Counted from the first letter of the stretch, positions 1-6,110 are shown. The stretch: 10,268 nt of DNA from Candidatus Elusimicrobium euhamitermitis (GCA_031254225.1 JAIRUU010000117.1:1-10268); one strand, 5' to 3'. Notes: generated from the letters alone by a model not told the origin. Numbers and translations are program-made.

Positions 1-1
1 A

Positions 2-256
2 CAAAATACCGGAATAATATACAGCATTGACGCCAGAGCAGGATTAATTAGCGGAACGCTTGCGGATATGGCTGGCGGCAGCGGGAGAAGCGGCGGCATG
101 ATTGTCATGTCCACCCACACTGCTTGCGCCTGTAAATGGTCTGGCAATAAATGCGGTACGGATTATAACGGCGTTATCGTTATAGGCGTTAGTAATTGCG
201 GCAGAATTGTTGCAGAGGCTAACAGAGCCGAGATTCAGTATTTATCATGCGAATAA
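2..256 (+). CDS. C-terminal part of an unidentified Cys-rich protein (5' end outside the window)
   Basis: This reading frame is open from the window edge to a TAA at 254-256, giving 84 residues of a protein whose start is not visible. The internal ATG at 68 has no ribosome binding site and is probably not the start. The visible part has a Gly/Ser-rich stretch (ADMAGGSGRSGG) and then five cysteines in the last 50 residues (motifs TACACKW, NKCGTDY, SNCGRI and a penultimate Cys). The many cysteines, Gly, Asn and Thr suggest an exported protein stabilised by disulfides, for example the C-terminal domain of a pilin-like or surface protein. That is inference; I do not recognise a family. It is followed by a terminator hairpin at 311-336. 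Confidence 0.6.
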   Translation, partial: QNTGIIYSIDARAGLISGTLADMAGGSGRSGGMIVMSTHTACACKWSGNKCGTDYNGVIVIGVSNCGRIVAEANRAEIQYLSCE

Positions 257-310
257 GAATTTTTTATTCTATTGAAATGTGAAACGCTATAACCAAATTA
301 AAACATAAAA

Positions 311-336
311 AAGCCGCCTTTTAGGCGGCTTTTTTT
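311..336. terminator. Bidirectional rho-independent terminator
   Basis: A 9-bp perfect stem (AAGCCGCCT at 311-319 with AGGCGGCTT at 323-331) has a TTT loop. It is followed on the + strand by a T-rich tract and preceded by an A-rich tract, so it can end transcription in both directions. It lies between the convergent stops of the Cys-rich protein (256) and the polysaccharide deacetylase (348). Confidence 0.9.
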
Positions 337-347
337 ATTTTTTAATT

Positions 348-1154
348 TTACCCTCTGGTAATTTTCAGTTTGAACTGCAGCATGTCGGTGCGGCGGCGTA
401 TAGGAATTCTTTTAAGCGGTTTTGCCGTATTAAGCGGCAGCGGGTTTATGCCCTGCTCCGACGAGAGAGAAATTTTATATCCGGCCGCGCTTATAAAAGA
501 ATTTATTTCCTCGTCTTCCGCGCCGCCGCCGTAAGGATAGGCGAAAACGGCGCACTGCGCGCCGAAAGTATTGGCAAGCCGCGCGGCGGATTCCAGTATT
601 TCATATTCGGCCGCGTCAGACTCCAGTTTTGCAAGATTTTTATGAGTCAGCCCATGGGAGCCGTAATCAAAAACGCCGGATTTTAAAATTTCTTTAACCT
701 GCTCTTCCGTCATAATATCCTGCCAGACTTCGCGCGCGGGGTCCTGCCAAAAATTATATTTACCAACGGCCTCCTGCACAAGCAGAGCCGCCGCTTTCAT
801 CTTCCTTTCTTTAAGAAGCGGAAAAGCGTTTTGGTAAACGTCTTTATATCCGTCGTCAAAAGTTATAATTACGGGCTTTGGCGGGAACTGCGCTTTGCCG
901 GCCATAATTTTTAAAAGCCCGTCAAAATTAATTGACGTATATCCGTTGGAGGCCAGCCAATCCAGCTGCTTTGTAAAATTTTCAGGACTGACCCAGTTTC
1001 TTTTGTTTTTGGAATTTGCGGGCGGCGTTCCTATGTGATGATAAAGCAAAATTACCAGCCCGTCTTTAGGTTTTTTCCACCAATTATATTTTGCGGAAAA
1101 AATAACAACGGCGGTTATTAAAATTAAAACTGCGGCGGCGTAAAAGTAAAACAT
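348..1154 (-). CDS. Membrane-anchored polysaccharide deacetylase (NodB/CE4 family)
   Basis: This 268-aa protein is expected to remove N- or O-acetyl groups from a cell-surface polysaccharide or peptidoglycan, acting outside the inner membrane. Residues about 4-20 form one hydrophobic N-terminal segment followed by a Lys/Trp-rich border, which reads as a signal anchor. The NodB domain follows: LLYHHIG near 36-42, the TFDDGY motif at 98-103 (D100 and D101, base and metal ligand), SHGLTH at 166-171 (metal ligands H167 and H171), and AYPYGGG at 205-211. All key residues are present. Its ATG overlaps the TAA of the upstream glycosyltransferase in a TAATG junction, so the two are probably translationally coupled. 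The exact substrate cannot be read from the sequence; the glycosyltransferase partner suggests lipopolysaccharide or another surface glycan. Confidence 0.9.
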   Translation of the reverse strand: MFYFYAAAVLILITAVVIFSAKYNWWKKPKDGLVILLYHHIGTPPANSKNKRNWVSPENFTKQLDWLASNGYTSINFDGLLKIMAGKAQFPPKPVIITFDDGYKDVYQNAFPLLKERKMKAAALLVQEAVGKYNFWQDPAREVWQDIMTEEQVKEILKSGVFDYGSHGLTHKNLAKLESDAAEYEILESAARLANTFGAQCAVFAYPYGGGAEDEEINSFISAAGYKISLSSEQGINPLPLNTAKPLKRIPIRRRTDMLQFKLKITRG

Positions 1155-2164
1155 TATTTGTCCTTGAGAAGTTTGGAGAAAGCGTCAAAAGCCGCGTCAA
1201 CGGAAATCAAATGCATACACTTTTCCGTACATTTGTGGTTTTTGGCGGAGCACGCCTGTTCCGGCGGCTGTAAGACGGCGGAGCGGCCTTTTCCGTAAGG
1301 CCCCCAGCGGCGCGGCAGGCAGGCTTTTTCATTACTGAAAAACGACAAAGTTTTTTTGCCCAGCGCGGCCGCTATGTGCAGCGGGCCCGTGGAGTTTGAA
1401 ATAAAAACCGCGCACTGGTTTATTAACGCTATAAAATCTTCAAGCGGCAGGGAATCTTTAAGTACAAAAGGCGCAAACGGTTTTGTCTTTGCGGAAATAT
1501 GTTCAAGCAGCCGTTGTTCATCTGGCCCGCCGGTAAGGAGTAATTTTACCGTCGGATAATTCTGCATGATTTTGCGCGCGAGCAGCGCGTAATTTTCCGC
1601 GGACCACACGGCCGACGAGCCTTTTGAGCCCGGGTGCATAAAAACCAAATCGTCAAACATATCAATGCCGTATTTTTCTTTCAAGTAATTTTTTGCCTTA
1701 ATATCGTCTTTTTTAGGCACAAAAATTTTTGTTTTGACCGGGTGGTAATAAACAAAAAGCGGTTTTAAAAGGGCTGTATTATAATCCGCCTCATGCTTCT
1801 CGCCCGACGAGCGGTTTTGGCGTATGGACTTGCTCAAAAACAGCGCCCATATTTTTGACCGCGGCCCTATGCGCGCGGTAATAGCCGCGAGAAACGTAAG
1901 CAGCGCGCAGTAAGCGTCCAGAAAAAATATAATCGCGGCGTCAAATTTTTTGCCGCGCACTTCGGCCAGCGTTTTTAAAAATGGGCCTTTTAAAATTACT
2001 TCGTCTATTTCATTGTTATTTTTAATAACGTCCGCCGCGTATGGCGAAACCAGGACGGCGATATGCGCGTGCGGGAAATTGCGCCTCAAAACGGAAATTG
2101 CCGGCGTAATGGAAATCAAATCCCCTATGCGGTCCGTACGCACAAGTAAAAATTTCTTTTGCAT
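1154..2164 (-). CDS. Glycosyltransferase family 9 (heptosyltransferase-like)
   Basis: This 336-aa enzyme probably transfers heptose or a similar sugar from a nucleotide-activated donor to lipopolysaccharide core or another surface glycan on the cytoplasmic face of the inner membrane. GT9 features in order are an N-terminal RTDRIGD motif followed by ITPAISVLRRNFP, a central HPGSKGSSAVWS donor-site loop, TGGPDE, and ISNSTGPLHIAAALG, the family's (N/D)(S/D)TGxxHxA signature. A short C-terminal Cys cluster (ACSAKNHKCTEKC) is common in this family. I place the start at the ATG at 2164. It has GGAG eight bases upstream, and MQKKFLLVRTDRIGD fits the family N-terminus. A TTG at 2185 in the same frame would add seven residues but would sit on that binding site. 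It is first in an operon with the deacetylase. WaaC and WaaF cannot be told apart from sequence alone. Confidence 0.9.
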   Translation of the reverse strand: MQKKFLLVRTDRIGDLISITPAISVLRRNFPHAHIAVLVSPYAADVIKNNNEIDEVILKGPFLKTLAEVRGKKFDAAIIFFLDAYCALLTFLAAITARIGPRSKIWALFLSKSIRQNRSSGEKHEADYNTALLKPLFVYYHPVKTKIFVPKKDDIKAKNYLKEKYGIDMFDDLVFMHPGSKGSSAVWSAENYALLARKIMQNYPTVKLLLTGGPDEQRLLEHISAKTKPFAPFVLKDSLPLEDFIALINQCAVFISNSTGPLHIAAALGKKTLSFFSNEKACLPRRWGPYGKGRSAVLQPPEQACSAKNHKCTEKCMHLISVDAAFDAFSKLLKDK

Positions 2165-2172
2165 TAATAAGA

Positions 2173-2180
2173 CTCCGTCC
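2173..2180 (-). promoter_or_regulatory. Shine-Dalgarno site of the GT9 gene, deciding its start
   Basis: Read on the minus strand, GGACGGAG ends eight bases before the ATG at 2164. This supports that ATG over the in-frame TTG at 2185. The same GAGGACGGAG block precedes the TPR lipoprotein gene at 4279. Confidence 0.7.
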
Positions 2181-2298
2181 TCCAATCTTTTTCCTCTCCC
2201 TAAAAGGGGGAATTTTACAACAGTATTTTGTGTGCCAAACCTTCACCCTGCCCTATCCATTTCAGAGAGAGAAAAAAACTCTTATTCTTTTCCGTCCT
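2174..2298. repeat. Degenerate MITE-like repeat with possible 8-bp target duplication
   Basis: TCCGTCCT occurs at 2174-2181 and again at 2291-2298, flanking a 109-bp segment. Inside, the left end (2187-2201, CTTTTTCCTCTCCCT) and the right end (2264-2279, inverted complement GTTTTTTTCTCTCTCT) are imperfect inverted repeats with about 12 of 15 matches. A small hairpin (TCTCCCT, AAA loop, AGGGGGA) lies at 2195-2211. The internal CTTCACCCTGCCCT resembles the C/T-rich CCCTCACCCTGCCCTCTCCC repeats seen in many bacterial genomes. It encodes no credible protein. The element fills most of the divergent gap between the GT9 gene and rnhB, and one copy of the direct repeat doubles as the GT9 ribosome binding site. 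Confidence 0.5.
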
Positions 2299-2300
2299 AA

Positions 2301-2329
2301 TTGAAAAGCCCCTGCGCAACTAATACAAT
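2301..2329 (+). promoter_or_regulatory. Sigma70-type promoter for rnhB-yraN-PNP
   Basis: A -35 box TTGAAA (2301-2306) is separated by exactly 17 bp from a -10 box TACAAT (2324-2329), with each box matching five of six consensus bases. Transcription should start near 2336, leaving a leader of about 20 nt before the rnhB ATG. The promoter begins three bases after the right-hand copy of the TCCGTCCT direct repeat. Confidence 0.75.
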
Positions 2330-2356
2330 TTTAACATTTTTTTATATCATATATTT

Positions 2357-2971
2357 ATGACGAACCTGCAGAAATTTGACGCGCAGTTTAAATCCGTTTT
2401 AATAGGCATTGACGAGGCCGGCCGCGGCCCGCTGGCGGGGCCGGTAGTAGCGGCGGCGGTCAGCGCGGGGCCTGAGTTTTACGGTTTGTTTAAAGACGTT
2501 GACGACAGCAAAAAACTGACCGAAAAGCGGCGGGAAAAAATTTTTGAACTTATATCAGAACGTAAAATTTCCTACGGCGTGGGTTTTGCCTCGTCCGCGG
2601 AAATTGACAGAATCAATATTTTGCAGGCCACGTTTCTCGCCATGCGCCGCGCCGCGCAAAAATTCGCGCGGCTGCAAAACGCGCTCGTTCTTGTTGACGG
2701 CAACCGCGAAATAAATAATTTCCCCCTCCCTCAGACCGCCGTGGTGGACGGCGACGCAAAATCTTTTTCCATTGCCATGGCCAGCATTATCGCAAAAGTT
2801 TACCGCGACAGATATATGAAAACCATTGACGCTCTTTACCCGCAGTACGGTTTTGCCGCGCACAAAGGCTACGGCTGCGCCGCGCACATTGACGCTATCA
2901 ACAAACACGGCGCGTGCAAAGAGCACAGAATAACCTTCGGCCCAGTCAGAAACAGGGAGTTATTTATATGA
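2357..2971 (+). CDS. rnhB: Ribonuclease HII
   Basis: This 204-aa enzyme cleaves the RNA strand of RNA-DNA hybrids and removes misincorporated ribonucleotides from DNA in the cytoplasm. The family motifs are complete: GIDEAGRGPLAGP at 17-29, DDSKKLTEKRRE at 49-60, LVDGN at 112-116, VDGDAK at 130-135, ASIIAKVYRD at 142-151, and the C-terminal YPQYGFAAHKGYG. By comparison with E. coli RNase HII the acidic catalytic set is D19, E20, D114 and D133. Length is normal. The ATG at 2357 is the only reasonable start because the next Met is residue 96. The A/T-only leader before it has no Shine-Dalgarno sequence. It is first in a three-gene operon, and its stop overlaps the yraN start as ATGA. The rnhB-yraN pairing is common in bacteria. 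Confidence 0.97.
   Translation: MTNLQKFDAQFKSVLIGIDEAGRGPLAGPVVAAAVSAGPEFYGLFKDVDDSKKLTEKRREKIFELISERKISYGVGFASSAEIDRINILQATFLAMRRAAQKFARLQNALVLVDGNREINNFPLPQTAVVDGDAKSFSIAMASIIAKVYRDRYMKTIDALYPQYGFAAHKGYGCAAHIDAINKHGACKEHRITFGPVRNRELFI
2954..2959 (+). promoter_or_regulatory. Shine-Dalgarno site of yraN, deciding its start
   Basis: AGGGAG ends eight bases before the ATG at 2968. It lies inside the end of rnhB and supports the ATGA-overlap start rather than the in-frame ATG at 2914. Confidence 0.75.
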
Positions 2972-3321
2972 ATGAACAAGGCGCGGCGGGCGAGGAAGCG
3001 GCCGCGGAATTTCTGCGCGGCAAAGGTTATGAAATAATATTGCAAAATTACGGCCGCAAAAGCGGGGAGCTGGATATTGTGGCCGTCAAAAACGGCCGTT
3101 TGTCTTTTGTGGAAGTCAAGGAGCGCGGATATGACGCCTACGGCGGGCCGCTGCTTGCCGTGACAAAGGCAAAACAAAATAAAATTGTTTCCGCCGCCGC
3201 GCTTTACGTAAAAGAAAAACGCCCTAAATTTGATACCATTACTTTTGACGTTATTACTGTTTTAGACGGCAAAATTGAGCATATTGAAAACGCTTTTACG
3301 CCCAGGAGAATGACTTTATGA
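2968..3321 (+). CDS. yraN: YraN-like protein (UPF0102, endonuclease-like fold)
   Basis: This 117-aa protein belongs to the YraN/UPF0102 family, which has a PD-(D/E)XK nuclease-like core and no firmly settled role; it is often found beside rnhB. Visible marks are the N-terminal GEEAAAEFLRGKGY at 8-21, the QNYGRKSGELDIVAV block at 26-40 with candidate catalytic residues E34 and D36, and FVEVKER at 47-53 with E49 and K51, which form the D-ExK pattern of this fold. Length is typical. The start at 2968 overlaps the rnhB stop (ATGA) and has a good ribosome binding site. Its own stop overlaps the next gene's start in the same way, so the three proteins are translationally coupled. The functional label beyond 'nuclease-like' is inference. 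Confidence 0.92.
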   Translation: MNEQGAAGEEAAAEFLRGKGYEIILQNYGRKSGELDIVAVKNGRLSFVEVKERGYDAYGGPLLAVTKAKQNKIVSAAALYVKEKRPKFDTITFDVITVLDGKIEHIENAFTPRRMTL

Positions 3322-4139
3322 CGCAGCTTGATACTGTCAAAAAAATAACTTCTTTCATAAACAAAAAGACAAAAAATTTTAAACCTGAAACAGCAATAAT
3401 TACCGGCAGCGGACTGGCGGGCAGCGTGCCGGAACTGGAAAACAAAATCACGCTGGCGTATAAAGATATTCCGGGTTTTCTGCGCAGCACCGTCGCCGGA
3501 CACACGGGCAATCTGATTTTCGGAAAATATAAAAATAAAAATATTATGGTCATGCAGGGCAGGTTTCATTATTACGAAGGCCACGATATAAAAGACATCG
3601 CCCTTGCGCCGCGCGTCATGGCGCGGCTGGGCGTAAAAACGCTGCTGGTGTCAGCCGCGGCAGGCTCAATAAACGCAAACCTTACGCCCGGCGCGCTGTG
3701 CGTGATTTCGGACCATATTAATTTTATGTGCACAAACCCGCTTATCGGAAATTACGACCCTGCTTTCGGTCCAATGTTTTTTGACATGAGCGCCGCGTAT
3801 GACAAAGAACTCGTAAAAATTATTCTGGCCGAAGCAAAAAAGTTAAAAATAAAATGCGGCTCCGGCGTATATATCGCGGTAACAGGACCGAATTTTGAGA
3901 CGCCGGCGGAAATACGCGCGTTTAAAACGCTTGGCGCGGACGTCGTGGGCATGTCCGTCATACACGAGACGCTGGCCGCGCGGCAGTGCGGCATAAAAGT
4001 GTGCGGCGCGGCGTGGGTTACAAATTTGGCAAGCGGCATAAGCAAAACGCCGCTGTCCCACGCCGAAACTCTGAGCGAGACAAAAAAAATTGAAGGCAAA
4101 TTTAAAAACCTGCTTGAAAATATTTTGGTAAAATTTTAA
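3318..4139 (+). CDS. Purine nucleoside phosphorylase, trimeric (PNP/MTAP family)
   Basis: This 273-aa enzyme should split purine nucleosides with phosphate into base and (deoxy)ribose 1-phosphate for purine salvage. The low-molecular-mass trimeric PNP pattern is clear: TGSGLAG at 29-35 (phosphate-binding S31), AGHTGN at 60-65 (H62), GRFHYYEGHD at 81-90 (R82, H84, Y86), SDHINF at 131-136, GPNFETPAEIR at 190-200 (E194, base contact), GMSVIHETLAAR at 211-222 (M212, S213), and VTNLASG at 234-240 (N236). These line up with human PNP S33, H64, R84, H86, Y88, E201, M219, S220 and N243. Two segments differ from the usual family wording: VSAAAGSIN for VTNAAGGLN, and MSVIHE for MSTVPE. MTAP is less likely because E194 and N236, which mark purine PNPs, are present. 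It overlaps yraN by ATGA and closes the operon. Confidence 0.93.
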   Translation: MTQLDTVKKITSFINKKTKNFKPETAIITGSGLAGSVPELENKITLAYKDIPGFLRSTVAGHTGNLIFGKYKNKNIMVMQGRFHYYEGHDIKDIALAPRVMARLGVKTLLVSAAAGSINANLTPGALCVISDHINFMCTNPLIGNYDPAFGPMFFDMSAAYDKELVKIILAEAKKLKIKCGSGVYIAVTGPNFETPAEIRAFKTLGADVVGMSVIHETLAARQCGIKVCGAAWVTNLASGISKTPLSHAETLSETKKIEGKFKNLLENILVKF

Positions 4140-4149
4140 AAATAGCAGT

Positions 4150-4158
4150 TGTTATAAA
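4150..4158 (+). promoter_or_regulatory. Candidate extended -10 promoter for the TPR lipoprotein gene
   Basis: TGTTATAAA fits the extended -10 pattern TGnTATAAT with one mismatch. No good -35 box is visible, which extended -10 promoters can tolerate. Transcription would start near 4165, at the left edge of the inverted repeat, placing the whole repeat in the leader RNA. Confidence 0.4.
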
Positions 4159-4163
4159 ACAAA

Positions 4164-4258
4164 TGTCATCCTGAGCCCTGAAAGGGCGTAAGGAACTACA
4201 ATTATAAACAGATTATAAAGGGAGATCCTCACGCCGCCTGCGGCGGCTCAGGATGACA
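4164..4258. repeat. Cloverleaf-like inverted repeat (TGTCATCCTGAGC family)
   Basis: The ends TGTCATCCTGAGCC (4164-4177) and GGCTCAGGATGACA (4245-4258) are perfect 14-bp inverted repeats. Within are two smaller hairpins, GCCCT-GAA-AGGGC (4175-4187) and GCCGCC-TGC-GGCGGC (4233-4247), and an inner stem CGTAAGGA (4187-4194) with TCCTCACG (4226-4233), seven of eight paired, closing an A/T-rich loop. The small hairpins share a few bases with the outer and inner stems, so not all pairs can form at once. Elements beginning TGTCATCCTGAGC and ending GCTCAGGATGACA are dispersed in many bacterial genomes and are usually treated as REP/MITE-like, with no known protein. It lies between the PNP stop and the TPR lipoprotein gene and leaves that gene's Shine-Dalgarno site (4267-4270) free. 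Confidence 0.8.
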
Positions 4259-4278
4259 AAGAGGACGGAGTATTAGTT

Positions 4279-4872
4279 ATGAAAAAACTTGCAATAATAT
4301 CAGTCGCTTTCATGCTGGCGTGCGCCAGTCTGCCTACGTCGTCCGAATATCTGGCGCGCGGCGAGGGTTACCACAAAGACGGCAAGCCGGAACAAGCTCT
4401 TAAAGAATATAACAAAGCTTTAAAAATCAACCCGAACAATATTGACGTTTACGCCTCCCGCGGCGCGGCGAATTTTTATCTGAAAAATTATGAAGACGCC
4501 GCCAATGATTTTATTACCGTCATAGAAAACCAGCCGACCAACGCCGCGGCTTACAACGCGCTTGGCTCCGCGCTGGCCGCGCTGGGAAGAAACGACGACG
4601 CTTTGAAATTTGTTTCCTACGCTATTTTCGTCAACCCTTTGAACGCCGAGGCGCTGATGTCCCGCGCGGGCATTTATTATAATTTGGAGCAATATCAAAA
4701 CGCCGTGGACGATTTGAACGCCGTCATAAAAATCAAACCCAATATTGACGCTTACGCCCTGCGCGCGCTGACGTATGAAAAAATGGGAAATGCGGATTTG
4801 TCAAACCAGGACAAAGAAACAATTAAAGCCGGCGGGTTGCCGCTGCACATAAATTCCCTGGTTACTTATTAA
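4279..4872 (+). CDS. TPR-repeat protein, probable lipoprotein
   Basis: This 197-aa protein begins with a short export signal (MKKLAIISVAFMLACAS). C15 follows MLA, an acceptable but imperfect lipobox, so lipid anchoring at the cell envelope is likely but not certain. The rest is about four tetratricopeptide repeats of 34 residues (roughly 21-54, 55-88, 89-122, 123-155) with the usual spacing of small and aromatic residues (for example GKPEQALKEYNKALKINP and EQYQNAVDDLNAVIKIKP). A shorter fifth helix pair follows. TPR arrays are protein-binding scaffolds; the partner is unknown. GGAG sits eight bases before the ATG. The 3' end overlaps the convergent folP gene by 11 bp, with no terminator between them. 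Small TPR lipoproteins of this kind occur in envelope assembly and secretion systems, but nothing here ties it to one. Confidence 0.85.
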   Translation: MKKLAIISVAFMLACASLPTSSEYLARGEGYHKDGKPEQALKEYNKALKINPNNIDVYASRGAANFYLKNYEDAANDFITVIENQPTNAAAYNALGSALAALGRNDDALKFVSYAIFVNPLNAEALMSRAGIYYNLEQYQNAVDDLNAVIKIKPNIDAYALRALTYEKMGNADLSNQDKETIKAGGLPLHINSLVTY

Positions 4873-5629
4873 GATAAGCTATAGCGGCCGCCACGTCGTG
4901 GACTCTGAGAATGTCCGCGTACATGGCGGCTTTTTTATTGGCTTCAAGCGTGGCCGGCAGGCGGGCGGCGGGAGTATCGTTTGCCGTCTCGGATAAAAAT
5001 CTTTTGCGGCTTAAACCGACGAGCAGCGGCAGATTGAGCGATTTAAAATATTCTAAATTTTCAAGCAAAAATAAATTTTGCTCTTTGGTTTTGGCAAAGC
5101 CGAAACCAGGGTCCAAAATAATATTTTCTCTTCTTACGCCGGCGGCAAGAGCAAGCCTGATTTTTTCCTCAAAAAAACTTTTTATTTCTTCTAATATATT
5201 ATTATAAACCGCCAGTTTATTCATCGTCTGCGGAGTGCCGCGCGCGTGCATTATTACAAGTTTTTTATTTTGCGCGGCGGCGACTTGCGCCATTTTCACG
5301 TCGGACAAACCGGAAGGATCGTTTAAAATATCCGCGCCGAGCGCGGCGGCTTTGGCCGCCAGCGCTGGCTTGTAAGTATCAACTGAAATTAAAATTTGCG
5401 GGTGCGCGGCGCGGATACGCCGCAGCGCGGGGAGGACGCGTTCTTCCTCCTCTTGCAAACTTACCGGCAGAGCGCCCGGGCGCGTTGATTCCCCCCCTAT
5501 ATCAATGACAGCGGCGCCTTCTTTTATCATCTGCGCGGCGCGCTCCGCGGGAGACGCCGGAACGCCGCCGTCAAAAAAAGAATCCGGCGTGATATTGAGA
5601 ATACCCATAATAATAGGTTTTCTTTTCAT
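4862..5629 (-). CDS. folP: Dihydropteroate synthase
   Basis: This 255-aa enzyme joins p-aminobenzoate to the pterin pyrophosphate to make dihydropteroate in folate synthesis; it is the target of sulfonamides. Signatures in order are MGILNITPDSFFDGG near the N-terminus (pyrophosphate-binding loop 1), IDIGGESTRPG (loop 2 with the Ser-Thr-Arg motif), ISVDTYKPALAAKAAALGA, DILNDPSG, VIMHARGTPQTM, DPGFGFAKTKEQN, and the GLSRKRFL motif with the substrate-binding Ser-Arg-Lys, ending RVHDVAAAI. Length is normal. The ATG at 5629 is chosen. A TTG codon directly upstream (5632) is also in frame but less likely. There is no Shine-Dalgarno site, and the upstream 40 bp are almost all A/T. It overlaps the TPR gene end by 11 bp and diverges from the lipoprotein gene at 5669. 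No other folate genes are visible nearby. Confidence 0.96.
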   Translation of the reverse strand: MKRKPIIMGILNITPDSFFDGGVPASPAERAAQMIKEGAAVIDIGGESTRPGALPVSLQEEEERVLPALRRIRAAHPQILISVDTYKPALAAKAAALGADILNDPSGLSDVKMAQVAAAQNKKLVIMHARGTPQTMNKLAVYNNILEEIKSFFEEKIRLALAAGVRRENIILDPGFGFAKTKEQNLFLLENLEYFKSLNLPLLVGLSRKRFLSETANDTPAARLPATLEANKKAAMYADILRVHDVAAAIAYLNK

Positions 5630-5668
5630 CAAAATATTTTATATAATATTTACATAGAGGAGACATCT
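5630..5668. promoter_or_regulatory. Compact divergent promoter region, folP / lipoprotein
   Basis: Only 39 bp separate the two divergent starts, so both promoters must overlap. On the + strand TATAAT at 5642-5647 is a perfect -10, but its -35 region falls in the folP coding sequence and is poor. A short leader and a GAGGAG binding site (5657-5662) then precede the ATG at 5669. On the minus strand TATTAT/TATAAA boxes lie so close to the folP ATG that its mRNA would have almost no leader. Confidence 0.5.
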
Positions 5669-6013
5669 ATGAAAAAAATAACAGCATTAGCAGTATTTGT
5701 TTTAGCTTTTGCGTTTGTCACAGGCTGCTCAAAAAAAGCGACCAAAGATGAAACGCAGCCTACTCCCGCGGTTACGGTCGCACCGGAACCCGTTGCGGTT
5801 CAGACGCCTGTTGTGCCGCCCGTTGACCCCAAAGTCGCCGCCGCGCAGCAGAAATACTTAGACGGTCTTAAACAGTTTGACCTCGCCAATTATAAAGGCT
5901 CGTTGAAAACCTGGCAGGACTGTATTAAGCTTGACCCTAAGAACGAAGATTGTCAGGCCGGCGTAAGAGCCGCCAACGACATGATTAAGAACCTTACGGC
6001 AAAAAGCAAATAA
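5669..6013 (+). CDS. Small lipoprotein with Pro-rich linker and TPR-like C-terminus
   Basis: This 114-aa protein has a textbook lipoprotein signal: MKK, a hydrophobic stretch at 4-18, and the lipobox VTGC with C20 as the lipidated residue. Residues about 21-53 are a Lys/Thr/Pro/Val-rich linker (PTPAVTVAPEPVAVQTPVVP). The C-terminal 60 residues (AAAQQKYLDGLKQFDLANYKGSLKTW..IKLDPKNEDC) look like a single TPR-type helical hairpin with extra helix. It is expected to sit on the periplasmic side of the inner or outer membrane and bind another protein; its function is unknown. A strong GAGGAG Shine-Dalgarno site and a terminator at 6031-6062 make it a single-gene unit. It shares the small TPR-lipoprotein theme with the 4279 gene, though the two are not obviously copies of each other. 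Confidence 0.85.
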   Translation: MKKITALAVFVLAFAFVTGCSKKATKDETQPTPAVTVAPEPVAVQTPVVPPVDPKVAAAQQKYLDGLKQFDLANYKGSLKTWQDCIKLDPKNEDCQAGVRAANDMIKNLTAKSK

Positions 6014-6030
6014 GCCGTTTTAGCATGAAT

Positions 6031-6062
6031 AAAAAACACCTGCCTACGGCAGGTGTTTTTTT
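6031..6062 (+). terminator. Rho-independent terminator after the lipoprotein gene
   Basis: CACCTGCC (6037-6044) pairs perfectly with GGCAGGTG (6048-6055) around a TAC loop. The stem is extended by A/T pairs and ends in a run of seven T. Confidence 0.93.
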
Positions 6063-6081
6063 ATTTAAACGAAGTAAAATA

Positions 6082-6110
6082 TTGTAAAATATATATAGGT
6101 TAAGTACAAA
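6082..6110 (+). promoter_or_regulatory. Candidate promoter for gap
   Basis: TTGTAA (6082-6087), a 17-bp spacer and TACAAA (6105-6110) form a plausible but weak sigma70 promoter, giving a very short leader before GGAGG (6117-6121) and the gap ATG. The surrounding A/T-rich sequence allows other choices, such as the TATATA run at 6091-6097. Confidence 0.4.

Noticed and set aside
2165..2185. TTG start giving seven extra residues for the GT9 protein
   Set aside because: The extra codons are the ribosome binding site itself, and GGAG is well placed for the ATG at 2164.
1950..2300. Rightward open frame of 116 codons over the GT9 gene start and the leader repeat
   Set aside because: It is antisense to a clear GT9 gene for most of its length, has no ribosome binding site, and ends in the low-complexity repeat.
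2555..2926. Leftward open frame of 123 codons inside rnhB
   Set aside because: It is antisense to a complete RNase HII gene; its composition follows the codon bias of rnhB and no domain is seen.
4164..4258. tRNA or other structured non-coding RNA gene
   Set aside because: The fold is cloverleaf-like, but it has no tRNA consensus (no T-loop GTTCRANNC or CCA-end acceptor) and its ends match a dispersed inverted-repeat family.
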